Source: Leptospira sp. B5-022
GTDB lineage: Bacteria; Spirochaetota; Leptospiria; Leptospirales; Leptospiraceae
Reading direction: 5' to 3'
Assembly (NCBI RefSeq): GCF_000347035.1
Contig: NZ_ANIJ01000005.1
Coordinates: 62,001-126,000 of the forward strand
DNA length: 64,000 nt
Shown piece by piece: positions 40,001-48,293 of the stretch. Position 1 is the stretch's first letter; every line of letters starts with the position of its first letter. The position numbers were made by a program, and so were the translations under genes. The notes beneath the pieces are model-generated. The model ran no database searches and was not told where the DNA came from. It worked only from the letters and a program-made list of their open reading frames with translations.

Positions 40001-40446
40001 ATCTCTCCGATCTTGTGGAAGAGGCGATCTTGTCCGAGTTCCGACGTATCTCCGAAAGAGGCGGAGTTCTCGGTGCAATGGAAAGAATGTACCAGAGAAA
40101 TAAGATCCAAGAAGAATCTCTGGAGTATGAACACAGAAAACATGCGGGAGAAATACCGGTTATAGGAGTGAATACTTTTTTGGGCAAAGATGGGTCTCCC
40201 ACCATTCTTCCGGAAGAAGTGATCCGCTCTACCGAGGAAGAAAAAAAGGCACAGATCAGAGAGTTGGAAGCATTCCAATCCAGGAACCAAGTAGATTCAG
40301 CTAACGCCTTAAAGGATCTGCAATCCGCCTGTCTTTCCGGAAAGAACGGTTTTGAGGCCCTCATAGAAGCAGGAAAGGTCTGTTCTTTGGGACAAATGAC
40401 CCATTCTCTCTACGAAGTTGGCGGCCAATACAGAAGAAGTATGTGA
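37078..40446 (+). CDS. icmF: Fused isobutyryl-CoA mutase (IcmF: B12 domain, G-protein chaperone, mutase)
   Basis: 1122 residues, the normal IcmF length. Residues ~10-150 bind cobalamin ([10 protein letters not shown], then VFGGGGGTI). Residues ~195-415 are a MeaB-like GTPase with P-loop [25 protein letters not shown] and NKCDKRGA. The rest is the mutase barrel, with the IcmF block [19 protein letters not shown] instead of the RQYAGF region of methylmalonyl-CoA mutase. It interconverts isobutyryl- and n-butyryl-CoA and may accept other short acyl-CoAs, and reactivates its own cofactor site with GTP. This links branched amino-acid or fatty-acid breakdown with beta-oxidation. Confidence 0.94.
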   Translation: MEPEVYIPRNKLKFVTAASLFDGHDASINIMRRILQSSGAEVVHLGHNRSVQEIVDCAIQEDVQGIAVTSYQGGHVEYFKYMIDLLKEKGSSHIKVFGGGGGTILPSEIQELEAYGVSKIYSPDDGRSLGLQGMINDLLQKSDFIPPHRFNGNLFSEIRKKNPIAIAESISLVESSENDPKKVDPKKLDFPISKKTIPVLGITGTGGAGKSSLTDELVRRFIHDFEDKTVAIISVDPSKRKTGGALLGDRIRMNSISHPRVYMRSFATREANIALNRNVKKSLDVLKSSEFDLVIVETAGIGQSDSEITEVSDLSLYVMTPEFGAATQLEKIDMIDYADLIAVNKCDKRGALDAIRDVQKQFQRSRKLFDQTPEKMPVFGTIASQFNDPGTNNLYVALIDSLNQKFGLGWKSNFASSTETSQKIHIIPPDRQRYLAEIAEECEKYENFVKKESETAEVLYRIKGTIDVLKERGKKVSDLEEEYSKREAELHPDTKKILKEWDSKLEKYSGEFFAYKVRDKEIKVENFTKSLSNLNIPKVSVPKFRNWGEIVKWSYTENFPGEFPFAAGVFPFKRTGEDPTRMFAGEGGPERTNARFHYVSHGMPAHRLSTAFDSVTLYGEDPGLRPDIYGKIGNSGVSIATLDDAKKLYSGFDLCSPSTSVSMTINGPAPMLLSFFLNTAIDQTCEKYIRAEGKVEEAKSKLAEIYSKKGVPIPQYKGEIPKGNDGLGLLLLGTTGDKILPKEIYEKIKKETLSSVRGTVQADILKEDQAQNTCIFSTEFALKLMGDIQEYFIWNKVRNFYSVSISGYHIAEAGANPITQVAFTLANGFTFVEYYLSRGMKIDDFAPNLSFFFSNGIDPEYAVIGRVARKIWAKSMKYKYGGSERSQMLKYHIQTSGRSLHAQEIAFNDIRTTLQALYAIYDNCNSLHTNAYDEAITTPTEESVRRAMAIQLIINRELGLAKNENPLQGSFIIDDLSDLVEEAILSEFRRISERGGVLGAMERMYQRNKIQEESLEYEHRKHAGEIPVIGVNTFLGKDGSPTILPEEVIRSTEEEKKAQIRELEAFQSRNQVDSANALKDLQSACLSGKNGFEALIEAGKVCSLGQMTHSLYEVGGQYRRSM

Positions 40447-40528
40447 CCGACTATGTGATACAAATCAATTCGAAGTATCTTTTTTTGTTTCCCTTAGGAT
40501 TTCATGGTAGAAAATTTGGTCCAAGACC

Positions 40529-40840
40529 ATGACTTCTTCTGCAATCCAGTTTACAGAGACACATGTATACGCTGAAAAAAAACGATTTAGAGTCGTTTTT
40601 GTTCGGAACGTATGTTCTGTCGAAACGGAAGAAATTGGTCTGATCCTACAAAAGATCCAAGAAATACAACCGGTAGTTGTGGAGTTAGATCTGGAAAACG
40701 TAGTGGCCATCCCCTCTCTGATCTTGAATCGGATCTTAAAACTATTAGCGGAATTAAAAACGAAAGGAGTCCCGGTGGAAATCAAAACCAGCGAAGGACT
40801 CAAAACCGTTCTGAATCGACTGAAAATCTCCCTTCAATGA
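40529..40840 (+). CDS. STAS-domain protein (anti-sigma antagonist-like)
   Basis: 103 residues. The pattern VVVELDLENVVAIPSLILNRILKLLAELKTKG follows the STAS fold (strand, Ser-containing helix, amphipathic helix), as in SpoIIAA/RsbV. A Ser occupies the place of the phosphorylated residue. No clear Shine-Dalgarno site. Its stop overlaps the ATG of the next gene (ATGA), so this regulator-like protein is co-translated with a secreted Cys/His-rich protein and lies upstream of the MbnP/MbnH genes. Confidence 0.65.
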   Translation: MTSSAIQFTETHVYAEKKRFRVVFVRNVCSVETEEIGLILQKIQEIQPVVVELDLENVVAIPSLILNRILKLLAELKTKGVPVEIKTSEGLKTVLNRLKISLQ

Positions 40841-41283
40841 AAACGATATCCATCATTCTCACCCAATGTTTCCTTTTCCAAAGCCTGGTTTTCGGAAGCG
40901 GTTGGTTCTGCGGAATGCTCGCCGGGGAAATCAAACTTTGCCATTGTAATCACGGTAGCCAAAAAGAAAAACACTCCGCTTCCGAGGACCAAAGATTCTC
41001 TTCTAAATTGGCGGATGCCGGAGAAGATCATTCCAATTCTAAACCTTCTTCCCTCCCTGACTGTCATTCCGCAAAATCTGGCGAGGCACATAAATGCGCC
41101 TGCAAAAAAGCGAAAGATAAGGCTTCTTATTTAAGCGGGACCATCTGCACTCAATTTTTCACTTATTCCAAATTGGAAAACATCGCTCCTCAAACCTTGG
41201 ACTCAGAACTTTTAGGTCGGATCCAAGAGGATTCCGGAGTTATTGTTTCCTTCGATCTAGAACGACCCCCTCGATTCTCCTAA
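40837..41283 (+). CDS. Cys/His-rich secreted protein, probable metal binder
   Basis: 148 residues from ATG 40837, which shares ATGA with the STAS stop. An N-terminal hydrophobic segment (about 4-22) looks like a signal peptide or anchor. The mature part has Cys/His clusters: CHCNH (35-39), CH (76-77), HKCAC (85-89), and Cys104. Such spacing suits soft-metal binding, for example copper, which agrees with the MbnP and MbnH genes downstream. No named family recognised. Confidence 0.68.
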   Translation: MKTISIILTQCFLFQSLVFGSGWFCGMLAGEIKLCHCNHGSQKEKHSASEDQRFSSKLADAGEDHSNSKPSSLPDCHSAKSGEAHKCACKKAKDKASYLSGTICTQFFTYSKLENIAPQTLDSELLGRIQEDSGVIVSFDLERPPRFS

Positions 41284-41336
41284 ACTTTTCCTAAACCTCG
41301 AACGAGGAAGCAAGGGGAACCTTTATCCTCAAGCTT

Positions 41337-41376
41337 ATAATCCGTCCAAATAATCGCTAATCCGGACGGCTATTAT
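41337..41376. promoter_or_regulatory. Inverted repeat 43 bp before mbnP
   Basis: ATAATCCGTCC (41337-41347) pairs with GGACGGCTATTAT (41364-41376) with one 2-nt bulge. It sits between the Cys/His-rich gene and mbnP, so it may be a regulatory RNA hairpin, partial terminator or operator controlling the MbnP part of the locus. Confidence 0.45.
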
Positions 41377-41418
41377 ACGAAAAATCGGAAAGTGAAATAC
41401 TTTCCTCAGGAGAATATT

Positions 41419-42339
41419 ATGAAATATTTATATAGATCCGCTATTGCGGCATTATTTATCATATTCGTCGCTTGCGACGGATCTTCCGGCTCGAACAATA
41501 CAATGCTCGCCCTTGCAGCGCTGACAGCCCAACAACAAGGGATCCAATTCAGCGCTGTCGTAGGCGATAGCAATGCCGGTTGCGGAGAAGATATTTCCGG
41601 CCACGGAGATTCTCAATCCAGTTCCGTCACCATCCAACACGTAGCGGGAGTAATGCCTATCGGTCTAAAAGATCTGAGATTCTACGTTTCGGAATTCGAA
41701 TTAGTGGATCAAAACGACAATGTGGTCGATTTAGACGTTCCTAATACGGGCATTTGGCAGTATGGTGGGGTTACTCTTTTGGATTTCGAAAATGGTAAAG
41801 GAAGCTGTAGTGGAACAGCCGAAACCAATAATTTTGTCCAAACTTCGGTAGAAAATAAAACCTATAAAACCGTACGATTCACCGTCGGAGTTCCGGAAAC
41901 TCTCAATCATATAGATTATAACAATGCACCTAGCCCTTTGAACATTTCAGGACTCACCTGGGGATGGACTATGGGGTATAGATTTTTCGTAGGAGAATTT
42001 TTATCCAACGACGCTGCAACGTTAGGAAACGCAGCGGTTTTGCATATTGGATCGACGGGCTGCTCCGAATCAGGAGGAGTTTATACCTGTACGAATTCGA
42101 ATCGTTCCGTAATCGAAATAACTCCAACCGAAGGATTTAATCCTTATACACAAAAGATCCAATTCGATCTCAAAAAAGCGGTCGCCGGCTGGGATATCAG
42201 CTCAGGAAGCCTATCCTGCCATTCCATGGGAGCGATGGATAGTAACTGTTCCACCGTTTATCCTAATTTCGGTTTGGACTATTCCACCGGAAACGCAGGA
42301 TCCGTTGCCCAAACCGTATTTGCGGTAGTATCCAAGTAA
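41419..42339 (+). CDS. mbnP: MbnP-family (copper-associated) lipoprotein
   Basis: 306 residues from ATG 41419 (site CAGGAG upstream; the longer frame has none). Lipobox FVAC, Cys19. MbnP-family blocks are clear: LKDLRFYVSEFELV (85-98), GVTLLDFENGKGSC, FTVGVPETLNHID (164-166 region), the tryptophan block LTWGWTMGYRFF (W181, W183) and LHIGSTGC. Six cysteines after the lipidated one (55, 130, 215, 224, 267, 277) could give three disulfides. In methanotrophs MbnP is a periplasmic copper-linked partner of MbnH, which oxidises a tryptophan in it to kynurenine. No methanobactin genes are nearby. Confidence 0.88.
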   Translation: MKYLYRSAIAALFIIFVACDGSSGSNNTMLALAALTAQQQGIQFSAVVGDSNAGCGEDISGHGDSQSSSVTIQHVAGVMPIGLKDLRFYVSEFELVDQNDNVVDLDVPNTGIWQYGGVTLLDFENGKGSCSGTAETNNFVQTSVENKTYKTVRFTVGVPETLNHIDYNNAPSPLNISGLTWGWTMGYRFFVGEFLSNDAATLGNAAVLHIGSTGCSESGGVYTCTNSNRSVIEITPTEGFNPYTQKIQFDLKKAVAGWDISSGSLSCHSMGAMDSNCSTVYPNFGLDYSTGNAGSVAQTVFAVVSK

Positions 42340-42352
42340 GAACGATAACGAT

Positions 42353-42377
42353 GGTTTCGGTCATTCATGCCGAAACC
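42353..42377 (+). promoter_or_regulatory. Hairpin between mbnP and mbnH
   Basis: GGTTTCGG, loop TCATTCATG, CCGAAACC: a perfect 8-bp stem ending just before the mbnH ribosome site (GGAG overlapping its last base, 7 nt before the ATG). It could tune translation of mbnH or protect the mRNA end. Confidence 0.5.
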
Positions 42378-42387
42378 GGAGTATTTT

Positions 42388-43536
42388 ATGAATAAATATA
42401 TTACGTTTTCTTTATTATTTCTTCTCTTTCTCCAATGTACACAATTGGGATTGGAGAAGGAAAAAAGTTCCGGATCGGAAGGTATACTTTTGCTCTTAGG
42501 AACTTCTCCATCCGAAGGAACTCCTTATACATGGAATCTTCCCGCCGGTTTTCCCAAGCCGAAAGTTCCGAGTGATAATCCGATCACTGTGGAGAAAGTC
42601 GAGTTAGGTAGGTTTTTGTTTTACGATACAAGATTGTCCGAAAACGAAACCCAATCCTGCGGTAGTTGTCACAAGCAGGCGGATGCGTTTACCGACGGAT
42701 TGGTCGTTTCCGTCGGCTCCACAGGACAATCTCATCCGAGGAATGCCCAACATCTCTCCAACGTTGCATATAACCTCAGGCAAACTTGGGCGAATCCCCT
42801 CTTAAAAAAATTGGAAGATCAGGCAAGAGTCCCTATGTTTGGGGACAATCCTGTGGAACTTGGAATGAAAGACAGAGAAGATCTTTTGTTGGAAAGATTA
42901 CAAAATGATCCTGATTATGTTTCAAAATTTAAGGCGGCATTCCCGAACGACCAGAACCCATTTAGCGTATTAAATATTACGAAAGCATTGTCCAGTTTCC
43001 AACGAACGCTTATATCCGGAAACTCCGCTTATGATAAATACCAAGCAGGAGATCTTTCCGCCCTAAGCGCTTCTGCGATCCGAGGGAAAAACCTATTTTT
43101 CGGAGAAAGAGCGGAATGTTTCCACTGCCATGGCGGTTTTAATTTTACGGATACCGTCCTTCATACGGGAACAGTATTCGAAGAAGTTACGTTTCATAAT
43201 AACGGGTTGGATTCTTCCCGATTCGTAAGTCCGAACGGTGGACTCTATGAATTCACCTTCCAGGAGTCGGATCGTGGAAAATTCAGGGCGCCTTCTCTCA
43301 GAAATGTGGAACTCACCGCACCTTACATGCATGACGGTTCAATTCCGGACTTATTGTCTGTGATCAACCATTATACAAACGGAGGGACAGGTGACGGAAC
43401 TACGAATCCGAATCGGGACGTTTTTGTAAGAAACTTTTCATTATCCGAATCCGAAAAACAGGATCTGGTGGAATTCCTAAAAAGCCTGACGGACACGGAA
43501 TTTATCACCAACCCTAAATTTGAGGATCCATTCTGA
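42388..43536 (+). CDS. mbnH: MbnH-type di-haem peroxidase-family lipoprotein
   Basis: 382 residues from ATG 42388 (GGAG site; a TG-shifted upstream ATG at 42367 lies in the hairpin loop). Lipobox FLQC, Cys17. Two haem c motifs: CGSCH (91-95) and CFHCH (234-238). [26 protein letters not shown] and [15 protein letters not shown] are typical of the cytochrome c peroxidase/MauG superfamily. Its place 48 bp after mbnP marks it as the MbnH partner, expected to form a high-valent di-iron state that oxidises tryptophan in MbnP. A plain di-haem peroxidase is the alternative. Confidence 0.88.
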   Translation: MNKYITFSLLFLLFLQCTQLGLEKEKSSGSEGILLLLGTSPSEGTPYTWNLPAGFPKPKVPSDNPITVEKVELGRFLFYDTRLSENETQSCGSCHKQADAFTDGLVVSVGSTGQSHPRNAQHLSNVAYNLRQTWANPLLKKLEDQARVPMFGDNPVELGMKDREDLLLERLQNDPDYVSKFKAAFPNDQNPFSVLNITKALSSFQRTLISGNSAYDKYQAGDLSALSASAIRGKNLFFGERAECFHCHGGFNFTDTVLHTGTVFEEVTFHNNGLDSSRFVSPNGGLYEFTFQESDRGKFRAPSLRNVELTAPYMHDGSIPDLLSVINHYTNGGTGDGTTNPNRDVFVRNFSLSESEKQDLVEFLKSLTDTEFITNPKFEDPF

Positions 43537-43550
43537 AATTTTATAAAAAC

Positions 43551-44417
43551 ATGATCCAGAATAAAATAAAATTCGAATATATCTTCCTACTTCTATTCTC
43601 TTTTCAGGCTTGCACCTTTGGGACATTAGGGAATTCCGCGAAAGAAGAATCGGAAGAACTTCAAGCTCTGTTCCGAATTTTGGACGAAAGAAGAGCTATT
43701 ATTTCTCCCTGGTTGTACTACTCGGACGATCAGGGAGATCCCGATATAGGTTCTTTTACATTAAATGGAAGTTCTACTTATCAGATCCAACTCACGAATA
43801 ATGAAGTTGTCCTAGAAAGTATTTCTATGTTGTTCAAGGCTCCTGAAAATTCTTTCTCGGTTTCTTCTTCTTCGGATGGAGGATATCATATATTCCATTC
43901 AGGAGGTTCGGAAACTCCCACAACCGGAACAGGTTCCTACTCTAAAAAATACGGGATCAAGGGAAGTTTTTCTCCGGGAGATATCTCCAGCTCCAATTTT
44001 AATTCCTTAACCGGAGCAGTCAGAAGACAAAGTTTATCCCCCTTTCCCCCCGTGCCTTACGGGACTTTGGAACATATTTACGGGGAATTTTCGGACATTC
44101 TTCTTACATTCCAAATTTTTAATGGATCAACGACTAAGACGGTCCATTTAGAATTACGAGAAGCCGAATTCCAAGTGGAGGTTTCCTGCGCATTGGAAAT
44201 ACCCTATACGAAAAATATTCCTTTCTCCATAGGTTTAAGAACGGACGGATTACTTTCCCAGAGAGCCGGATCGTCTTTCTCTATTTTGGACGGGATCTTT
44301 TCGCTCCCCTCCTCCGAGATCACGATCAACGATTTCCAGAATACGGTTTTACATTCCGAAATCCTGGAGAACCTGAAAACGAACGGCCAAGTTTTGATAT
44401 TTTATTCATGTTTCTAA
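43551..44417 (+). CDS. Lipoprotein of the MbnP/MbnH locus
   Basis: 288 residues. Signal peptide with lipobox FQAC (Cys21). The mature protein is rich in Ser, Thr and beta-type sequence, with cysteines only near the C-terminus (VSCALE and a terminal SCF). A short segment YHIFHSGG carries two histidines. No family recognised. It starts 14 bp after mbnH and overlaps the next gene by 10 bp, so it is part of the same operon. Confidence 0.7.
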   Translation: MIQNKIKFEYIFLLLFSFQACTFGTLGNSAKEESEELQALFRILDERRAIISPWLYYSDDQGDPDIGSFTLNGSSTYQIQLTNNEVVLESISMLFKAPENSFSVSSSSDGGYHIFHSGGSETPTTGTGSYSKKYGIKGSFSPGDISSSNFNSLTGAVRRQSLSPFPPVPYGTLEHIYGEFSDILLTFQIFNGSTTKTVHLELREAEFQVEVSCALEIPYTKNIPFSIGLRTDGLLSQRAGSSFSILDGIFSLPSSEITINDFQNTVLHSEILENLKTNGQVLIFYSCF

Positions 44418-45439
44418 TTATAAAAAAACGATTTTTGATAACCTTTATCCAAGGGATTGTATCCTTCTCTTTGCTTTTGTTAGGAGGAGAAATTTTCGCT
44501 CATCACGCTGCAGAAGGACAAAGTTTGATATCTTCCACAAGATTTGTGGATCCTTTTACGGGAAAAAGGGAAAAACCATCCGATTATTTTTTACTTACAC
44601 AGGATTTCCAAAAAGGTACGATTGATAACTCCAATTTACATACCACCACTGTTTTCGGTGAATTCAATTTTGCAGGCGGTAAATTCGCTGCAAACTTTAG
44701 CGCTCCTTGGACGTATTATGAACAGAAGGATAGAAGTGATGCGGCTCGTTACGGCAAAGCCTTCATAGGAGCCAAATGGAATCCGTTGATAGATACGGGC
44801 TGGCCTTTTTTCATTATTTTAGAAGGTAGGCTCGGTTTTCCTTCAGGTGCGGATACCGATAAATTTGCAGGAGGGGATTATTATTCCGGGATCACAAATC
44901 TTACGTTAGGAGCTACTTGGAAAGAATTTTTATTCGTACTTCGAGGTTCCGGGATCTTCCCTCTTTCCAAGGATTATCCAAGCATGGATAACCAATCGGG
45001 ACTTCCTTATTGGGCCCGAAGTTCCGCTACTCAGACATCAGAAGAACGTCAGGAAATCCAAAAAATCACACAGTGGTTTGCATACGTTACCTATTTTTGG
45101 ACCAAAGATTTTAGCGTTTTTGGAGGATTTTTATATAGGACTCCTTATGTTAACGTGATCGGAGGCGGTAGTCTTTTGGAAGAAGATTCCGAAACCCAAA
45201 AAAAATTCCCGAAAGCTTTCAAAGAAGCTAGTTTAGGTTTCAATTATACTCTGACGAAAGGTACTTACCTCACGGTCGCAGGACGTCTTCCTTTGATCCG
45301 GGATCCGGAGATCCGTCTTTATGATTATGCGATCACTACTTCCATTTCTTTTGAAATTCCGGAATGGAGAGATTCCGCCAAAAAATCGGAGAAGGAAGCG
45401 GAAGAATTCGAATCGGAAGAGGACTTGGAGAAAAAGTAA
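44408..45439 (+). CDS. Exported beta-rich protein with predicted His-His mature N-terminus
   Basis: 343 residues. A signal peptide ends in GGEIFA, so cleavage would leave His32-His33 as the new N-terminus (HHAAEGQ). The body alternates hydrophobic and polar residues with many aromatic-ended strands (FGEFNFAGGKFAANFSAPW, FAYVTYFWTKDFSVFGGFLY), suggesting an outer-membrane barrel or large beta protein. The C-terminal 25 residues are very acidic. An amino-terminal histidine is how several copper proteins hold Cu (histidine brace); that is inference here. Last gene of the MbnP/MbnH operon. Confidence 0.7.
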   Translation: MFLIIKKRFLITFIQGIVSFSLLLLGGEIFAHHAAEGQSLISSTRFVDPFTGKREKPSDYFLLTQDFQKGTIDNSNLHTTTVFGEFNFAGGKFAANFSAPWTYYEQKDRSDAARYGKAFIGAKWNPLIDTGWPFFIILEGRLGFPSGADTDKFAGGDYYSGITNLTLGATWKEFLFVLRGSGIFPLSKDYPSMDNQSGLPYWARSSATQTSEERQEIQKITQWFAYVTYFWTKDFSVFGGFLYRTPYVNVIGGGSLLEEDSETQKKFPKAFKEASLGFNYTLTKGTYLTVAGRLPLIRDPEIRLYDYAITTSISFEIPEWRDSAKKSEKEAEEFESEEDLEKK

Positions 45440-45462
45440 TCTGCGGTTTTCTCACTGAAAGT

Positions 45463-45614
45463 TTCGCATAGAGTTCACGGAGGGTTTTCTCACGGAAAAG
45501 AGCAAAGTCGCGAAGAGTTTGGTCGATAATTTTCAAACTTGGTGATTTTATATTTTTACGATGTTGGAACTCCAGCGTCAAAACTCTCAGTGAACTCTGT
45601 ATACTCGGTGCGAA
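45463..45614. repeat. Family A inverted repeat with family B core, degenerate
   Basis: Left arm from 45463 (TTCGCATAGAG...) and right arm 45584-45614 ending GGTGCGAA. In between lie a CGCGAAGAG-type segment, similar to the inner part of the 60582 copy, and a family B copy GTTGGAACTCCAG (45563-45575). Confidence 0.7.
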
Positions 45615-45641
45615 CCTAAAAGAATTATTAATTAGAATATT

Positions 45642-45926
45642 CTAATCCCAAAGGGATTGAAAGCAGAGAGCTGAATTTTTTTCAAAACTTTGGAATCCCG
45701 GTTTGGCCACACATTCTTCCTCAGTGGAGGGAAAATAATCGATCCCTCCTCCCTCATATTTGATCCGACAACATCCTTGAGTCTGAGAAGGTTTTTCTTT
45801 TTTGGGGGAAACCTCTTGGTTCTTAGTATCCTTGGGAGGTTCCGGAGAAACTCCGAAAACGGAAGTCGCGATCCAACAGAGATAACTCAAGATCAAAACC
45901 AAGATCCGAGTTCGGAAATTTATCAT
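45642..45926 (-). CDS. Small secreted Cys-containing protein
   Basis: 94 residues from ATG 45926 (a longer frame starts at 45956). A signal peptide (LVLILSYLCWIATSVFG) precedes a Lys/Pro/Gln-rich stretch and a C-terminal domain with five cysteines (GCCRIKYEGGG, EEECVAK, ALCFQ). No family recognised. It converges on the MbnP/MbnH operon and may or may not be related to it. Confidence 0.6.
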   Translation of the reverse strand: MINFRTRILVLILSYLCWIATSVFGVSPEPPKDTKNQEVSPKKEKPSQTQGCCRIKYEGGGIDYFPSTEEECVAKPGFQSFEKNSALCFQSLWD

Positions 45927-46067
45927 ACTTATTTTATTTCCCGAATTACATTCCAAGGCAAGGAAAAATCCCTGAATTCAAAAAGTGAAGTCAAGTTTTT
46001 ACGTTGACTCTAAGGCCTTACGAAGGTGACAAAGGGAGAAAAGTGTAAAGGCCGAAAAGGTATTCGA

Positions 46068-47066
46068 ATGAAAAATCTCCGCTCAATTTTACCTGGACCT
46101 AAATCCGTATCAATATCCGTGATCTTCCTTACGATCTCATTCAGCCAAGTTTGGGCGGAAACGATCCTTTTAAAGAACGGCGAAAAAACCTACGGAACCG
46201 TAATCGATCAATCCACGGATACCGTTACGATCCTGAAAGAAACCAAAAGGCAAACTTTGGCCAAGTCACAGATCTTAAAGATCATCTTCAAAGATATCAA
46301 AGATGAGGCGGAACTTGCAAAAGTATTCGAAGCTGAAAAAAAGAAACTGAATAAAGACGGAAAGAAGCCCGAAAAAGAAGAACAATTGGACACGATCCTT
46401 CTAGAACAAATGATTAAGGAGAACAGTTATAAGGCGGTCCAAAAACGTCTGGCATTGATCGAAAAATACATAGACGAGCAAGATTCCAGCTGGGAAGAAT
46501 ATATTTCCGCCAATAGAAATCCTTGGGAACCAGTTTGGAAATCTGCGATCCTCCCTGGATGGGGACTTTCCACCATGAAACATGAGAACTATGCGAGGGC
46601 TTATCAGATAGCGATCGGTCTTTCGTTTATCGTTGCAATCGGCGGAAGCCAAGCTGCAACGGAACAAGGTAATAAAGCGGAAAATCGTCTGAGTAAAATT
46701 TTATTCGAAGATCCTGTTACGTATGCGCAGATCCAAGGCTCCGGTATTACGGGCGCCTCAGTTCTTGTGACTAAATTACAATCGGACAGTATTTCAGAAT
46801 ACAATTCCTTCAAAAGCAAGGAAAACCAATATGAAACCTATAGCAGAACAGGACTTTATGCGGGTATCGGGTTATATTTGATCCAATTGGCCCAGAGTTA
46901 TTTTTTAGGCCAAAAATGGGCGACCCATAATATCATCCAAACGCCTTCCGGAGAAGCAGTCAAAGAAGGATTCAATTTCAAAAGTAATTATATGCCGATC
47001 GCTGCCGGTGGCGCGAGCAATCTATGGGAATACCGCACCGACCTAAGATATGTGAGCAGTTTCTAA
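46068..47066 (+). CDS. Exported/membrane protein, DUF5683-like
   Basis: 332 residues from ATG 46068; the frame is also open from a GTG at 46026. Signal peptide ends in VWA. Next comes a beta-type segment (ILLKNGEKTYGTVIDQSTDTVTILKE), a Lys/Glu-rich helical linker, and a C-terminal region with membrane segments starting SAILPGWGLSTMKHENYARAY, which resembles the DUF5683 pattern. Function unknown. It converges on cysK with a 4-bp overlap. Confidence 0.65.
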   Translation: MKNLRSILPGPKSVSISVIFLTISFSQVWAETILLKNGEKTYGTVIDQSTDTVTILKETKRQTLAKSQILKIIFKDIKDEAELAKVFEAEKKKLNKDGKKPEKEEQLDTILLEQMIKENSYKAVQKRLALIEKYIDEQDSSWEEYISANRNPWEPVWKSAILPGWGLSTMKHENYARAYQIAIGLSFIVAIGGSQAATEQGNKAENRLSKILFEDPVTYAQIQGSGITGASVLVTKLQSDSISEYNSFKSKENQYETYSRTGLYAGIGLYLIQLAQSYFLGQKWATHNIIQTPSGEAVKEGFNFKSNYMPIAAGGASNLWEYRTDLRYVSSF

Positions 47067-48043
47067 ATTTCCGGAATAGAATGCCCCTTTGATTTCAACC
47101 AGTCCTGATCGTATAATCTGGACTGGTATCTTGCTCCGCTGTCTGCCAGAACGGTAACGATAGTATGTCCCGGGCCTAATTCTTTTGCAAGTTTTACGGC
47201 GGCCCCTACATTAATCCCGCTGGAACCGCCGACAAACAATCCGTCTTTGCGCAGAAGAGTATAAATAAACTCCAAACATTCCGCATCCGTAACTCGGATC
47301 GCATCGTCAAAAGGAGCATCCTTCATATTTTCGGTAATTCTTCCGTTACCTATCCCTTCTGTGAAAGAATTCCCTTCCGAGGAAAGTTCCCCTTTCTTTA
47401 CAAAATTATAAATTGCTGATCCATAAGGCTCTGCTACGATCGTTTTGATCTTCGGATTTTTTTCCTTTAAGAACATTGCAGTTCCGCTAAATGTTCCTCC
47501 AGTTCCGAGCGACGCAAGCCAAGCATCCACTTTCCCATCCGTTTGTCTCCAGATCTCGGGCCCGGTTGTATGATAATGTGCTAAACGGTTTGCCATATTG
47601 TCGAATTGGTTGGCCCAGATTGCATTCGGGGTTTCTTCCGCAATTCGAGCGGAAACTTTTACATAATTTCCAGGATCCTTATAGGGAACGGCAGGAACCG
47701 TTCTGACCTCAGCCCCAAGTGTCCTAAGTAGATCTATTTTTTCTTTCGATTGTGTATCAGGGATCACGATCAGGCATTTATATCCCTTTGCATTGCAGAT
47801 ATGCACAAGTCCGATCCCCGTGTTTCCGGCGGTGCCTTCGACCACTGTCCCGCCGGGCTTTAAGAGCCCCTTCTTCTCCGCTTCTTCAATAATGAATAAT
47901 GCGGCCCTGTCCTTAACGGAACCTCCCGGATTTAAGAATTCAGCTTTTCCTAATATTTCACAGCTTGTTTGGTCCGAAAAATAATTCAAACGGATCAAAG
48001 GAGTGTTCCCTATCGCATCCGCAAAACCTTTTTTGATCTCCAT
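47063..48043 (-). CDS. cysK: Cysteine synthase (PLP-dependent beta-replacement enzyme)
   Basis: 326 residues. Typical blocks: IGNTPLIRLN (12-21), the PLP lysine in NPGGSVKDRAA, TAGNTGIG for substrate, GTGGTFSG for the phosphate, and VGGSSGINV. It makes cysteine from O-acetylserine and sulfide. The closely related cystathionine beta-synthase, without its CBS domains, would look similar, so the exact substrate is a little uncertain. Stand-alone gene. Confidence 0.88.
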   Translation of the reverse strand: MEIKKGFADAIGNTPLIRLNYFSDQTSCEILGKAEFLNPGGSVKDRAALFIIEEAEKKGLLKPGGTVVEGTAGNTGIGLVHICNAKGYKCLIVIPDTQSKEKIDLLRTLGAEVRTVPAVPYKDPGNYVKVSARIAEETPNAIWANQFDNMANRLAHYHTTGPEIWRQTDGKVDAWLASLGTGGTFSGTAMFLKEKNPKIKTIVAEPYGSAIYNFVKKGELSSEGNSFTEGIGNGRITENMKDAPFDDAIRVTDAECLEFIYTLLRKDGLFVGGSSGINVGAAVKLAKELGPGHTIVTVLADSGARYQSRLYDQDWLKSKGHSIPEI

Positions 48044-48118
48044 AAGAGCCTCTTTATTATAATATTTTTATAATCCGCTATGCGATTTTCAAGAGCAAAT
48101 GGCTCTAATGTATACCGA

Positions 48119-48161
48119 TAAAAAAAGGAAAGCAAATCCACTTTAGTGGACCGGCTTTCCC
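48119..48161 (-). terminator. Compound terminator downstream of the aldolase gene
   Basis: On the minus strand an outer stem GGAAAGC/GGCTTTCC (with complementary ends 48127 and 48160) encloses an inner perfect hairpin TCCACT-TT-AGTGGA, followed by seven T. It lies about 130 bp after the stop of the aldolase gene; nothing coding was seen in between. Confidence 0.75.
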
Positions 48162-48293
48162 CTCGAATTTTTCCGATTTTTTTTGTTCCGGAAAAACGAT
48201 CTATGTTTTTGAACGGCTCTTATCGTTCGTAAAGCAAGCTTCAGGAGCAACGTAACTAAAGTTTCGCCGCGCGAGCTTTAGGAACTACTGGCC

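Noticed and set aside
39856..40364. Two long overlapping minus-strand frames inside icmF
   Set aside because: The plus-strand IcmF motifs run through the region without break; the antisense products show no family signature.
45463..45614. Repeat cluster considered as a CRISPR array
   Set aside because: Units are 9 nt apart and inverted, not regularly spaced direct repeats with unique spacers, and no cas genes are present.
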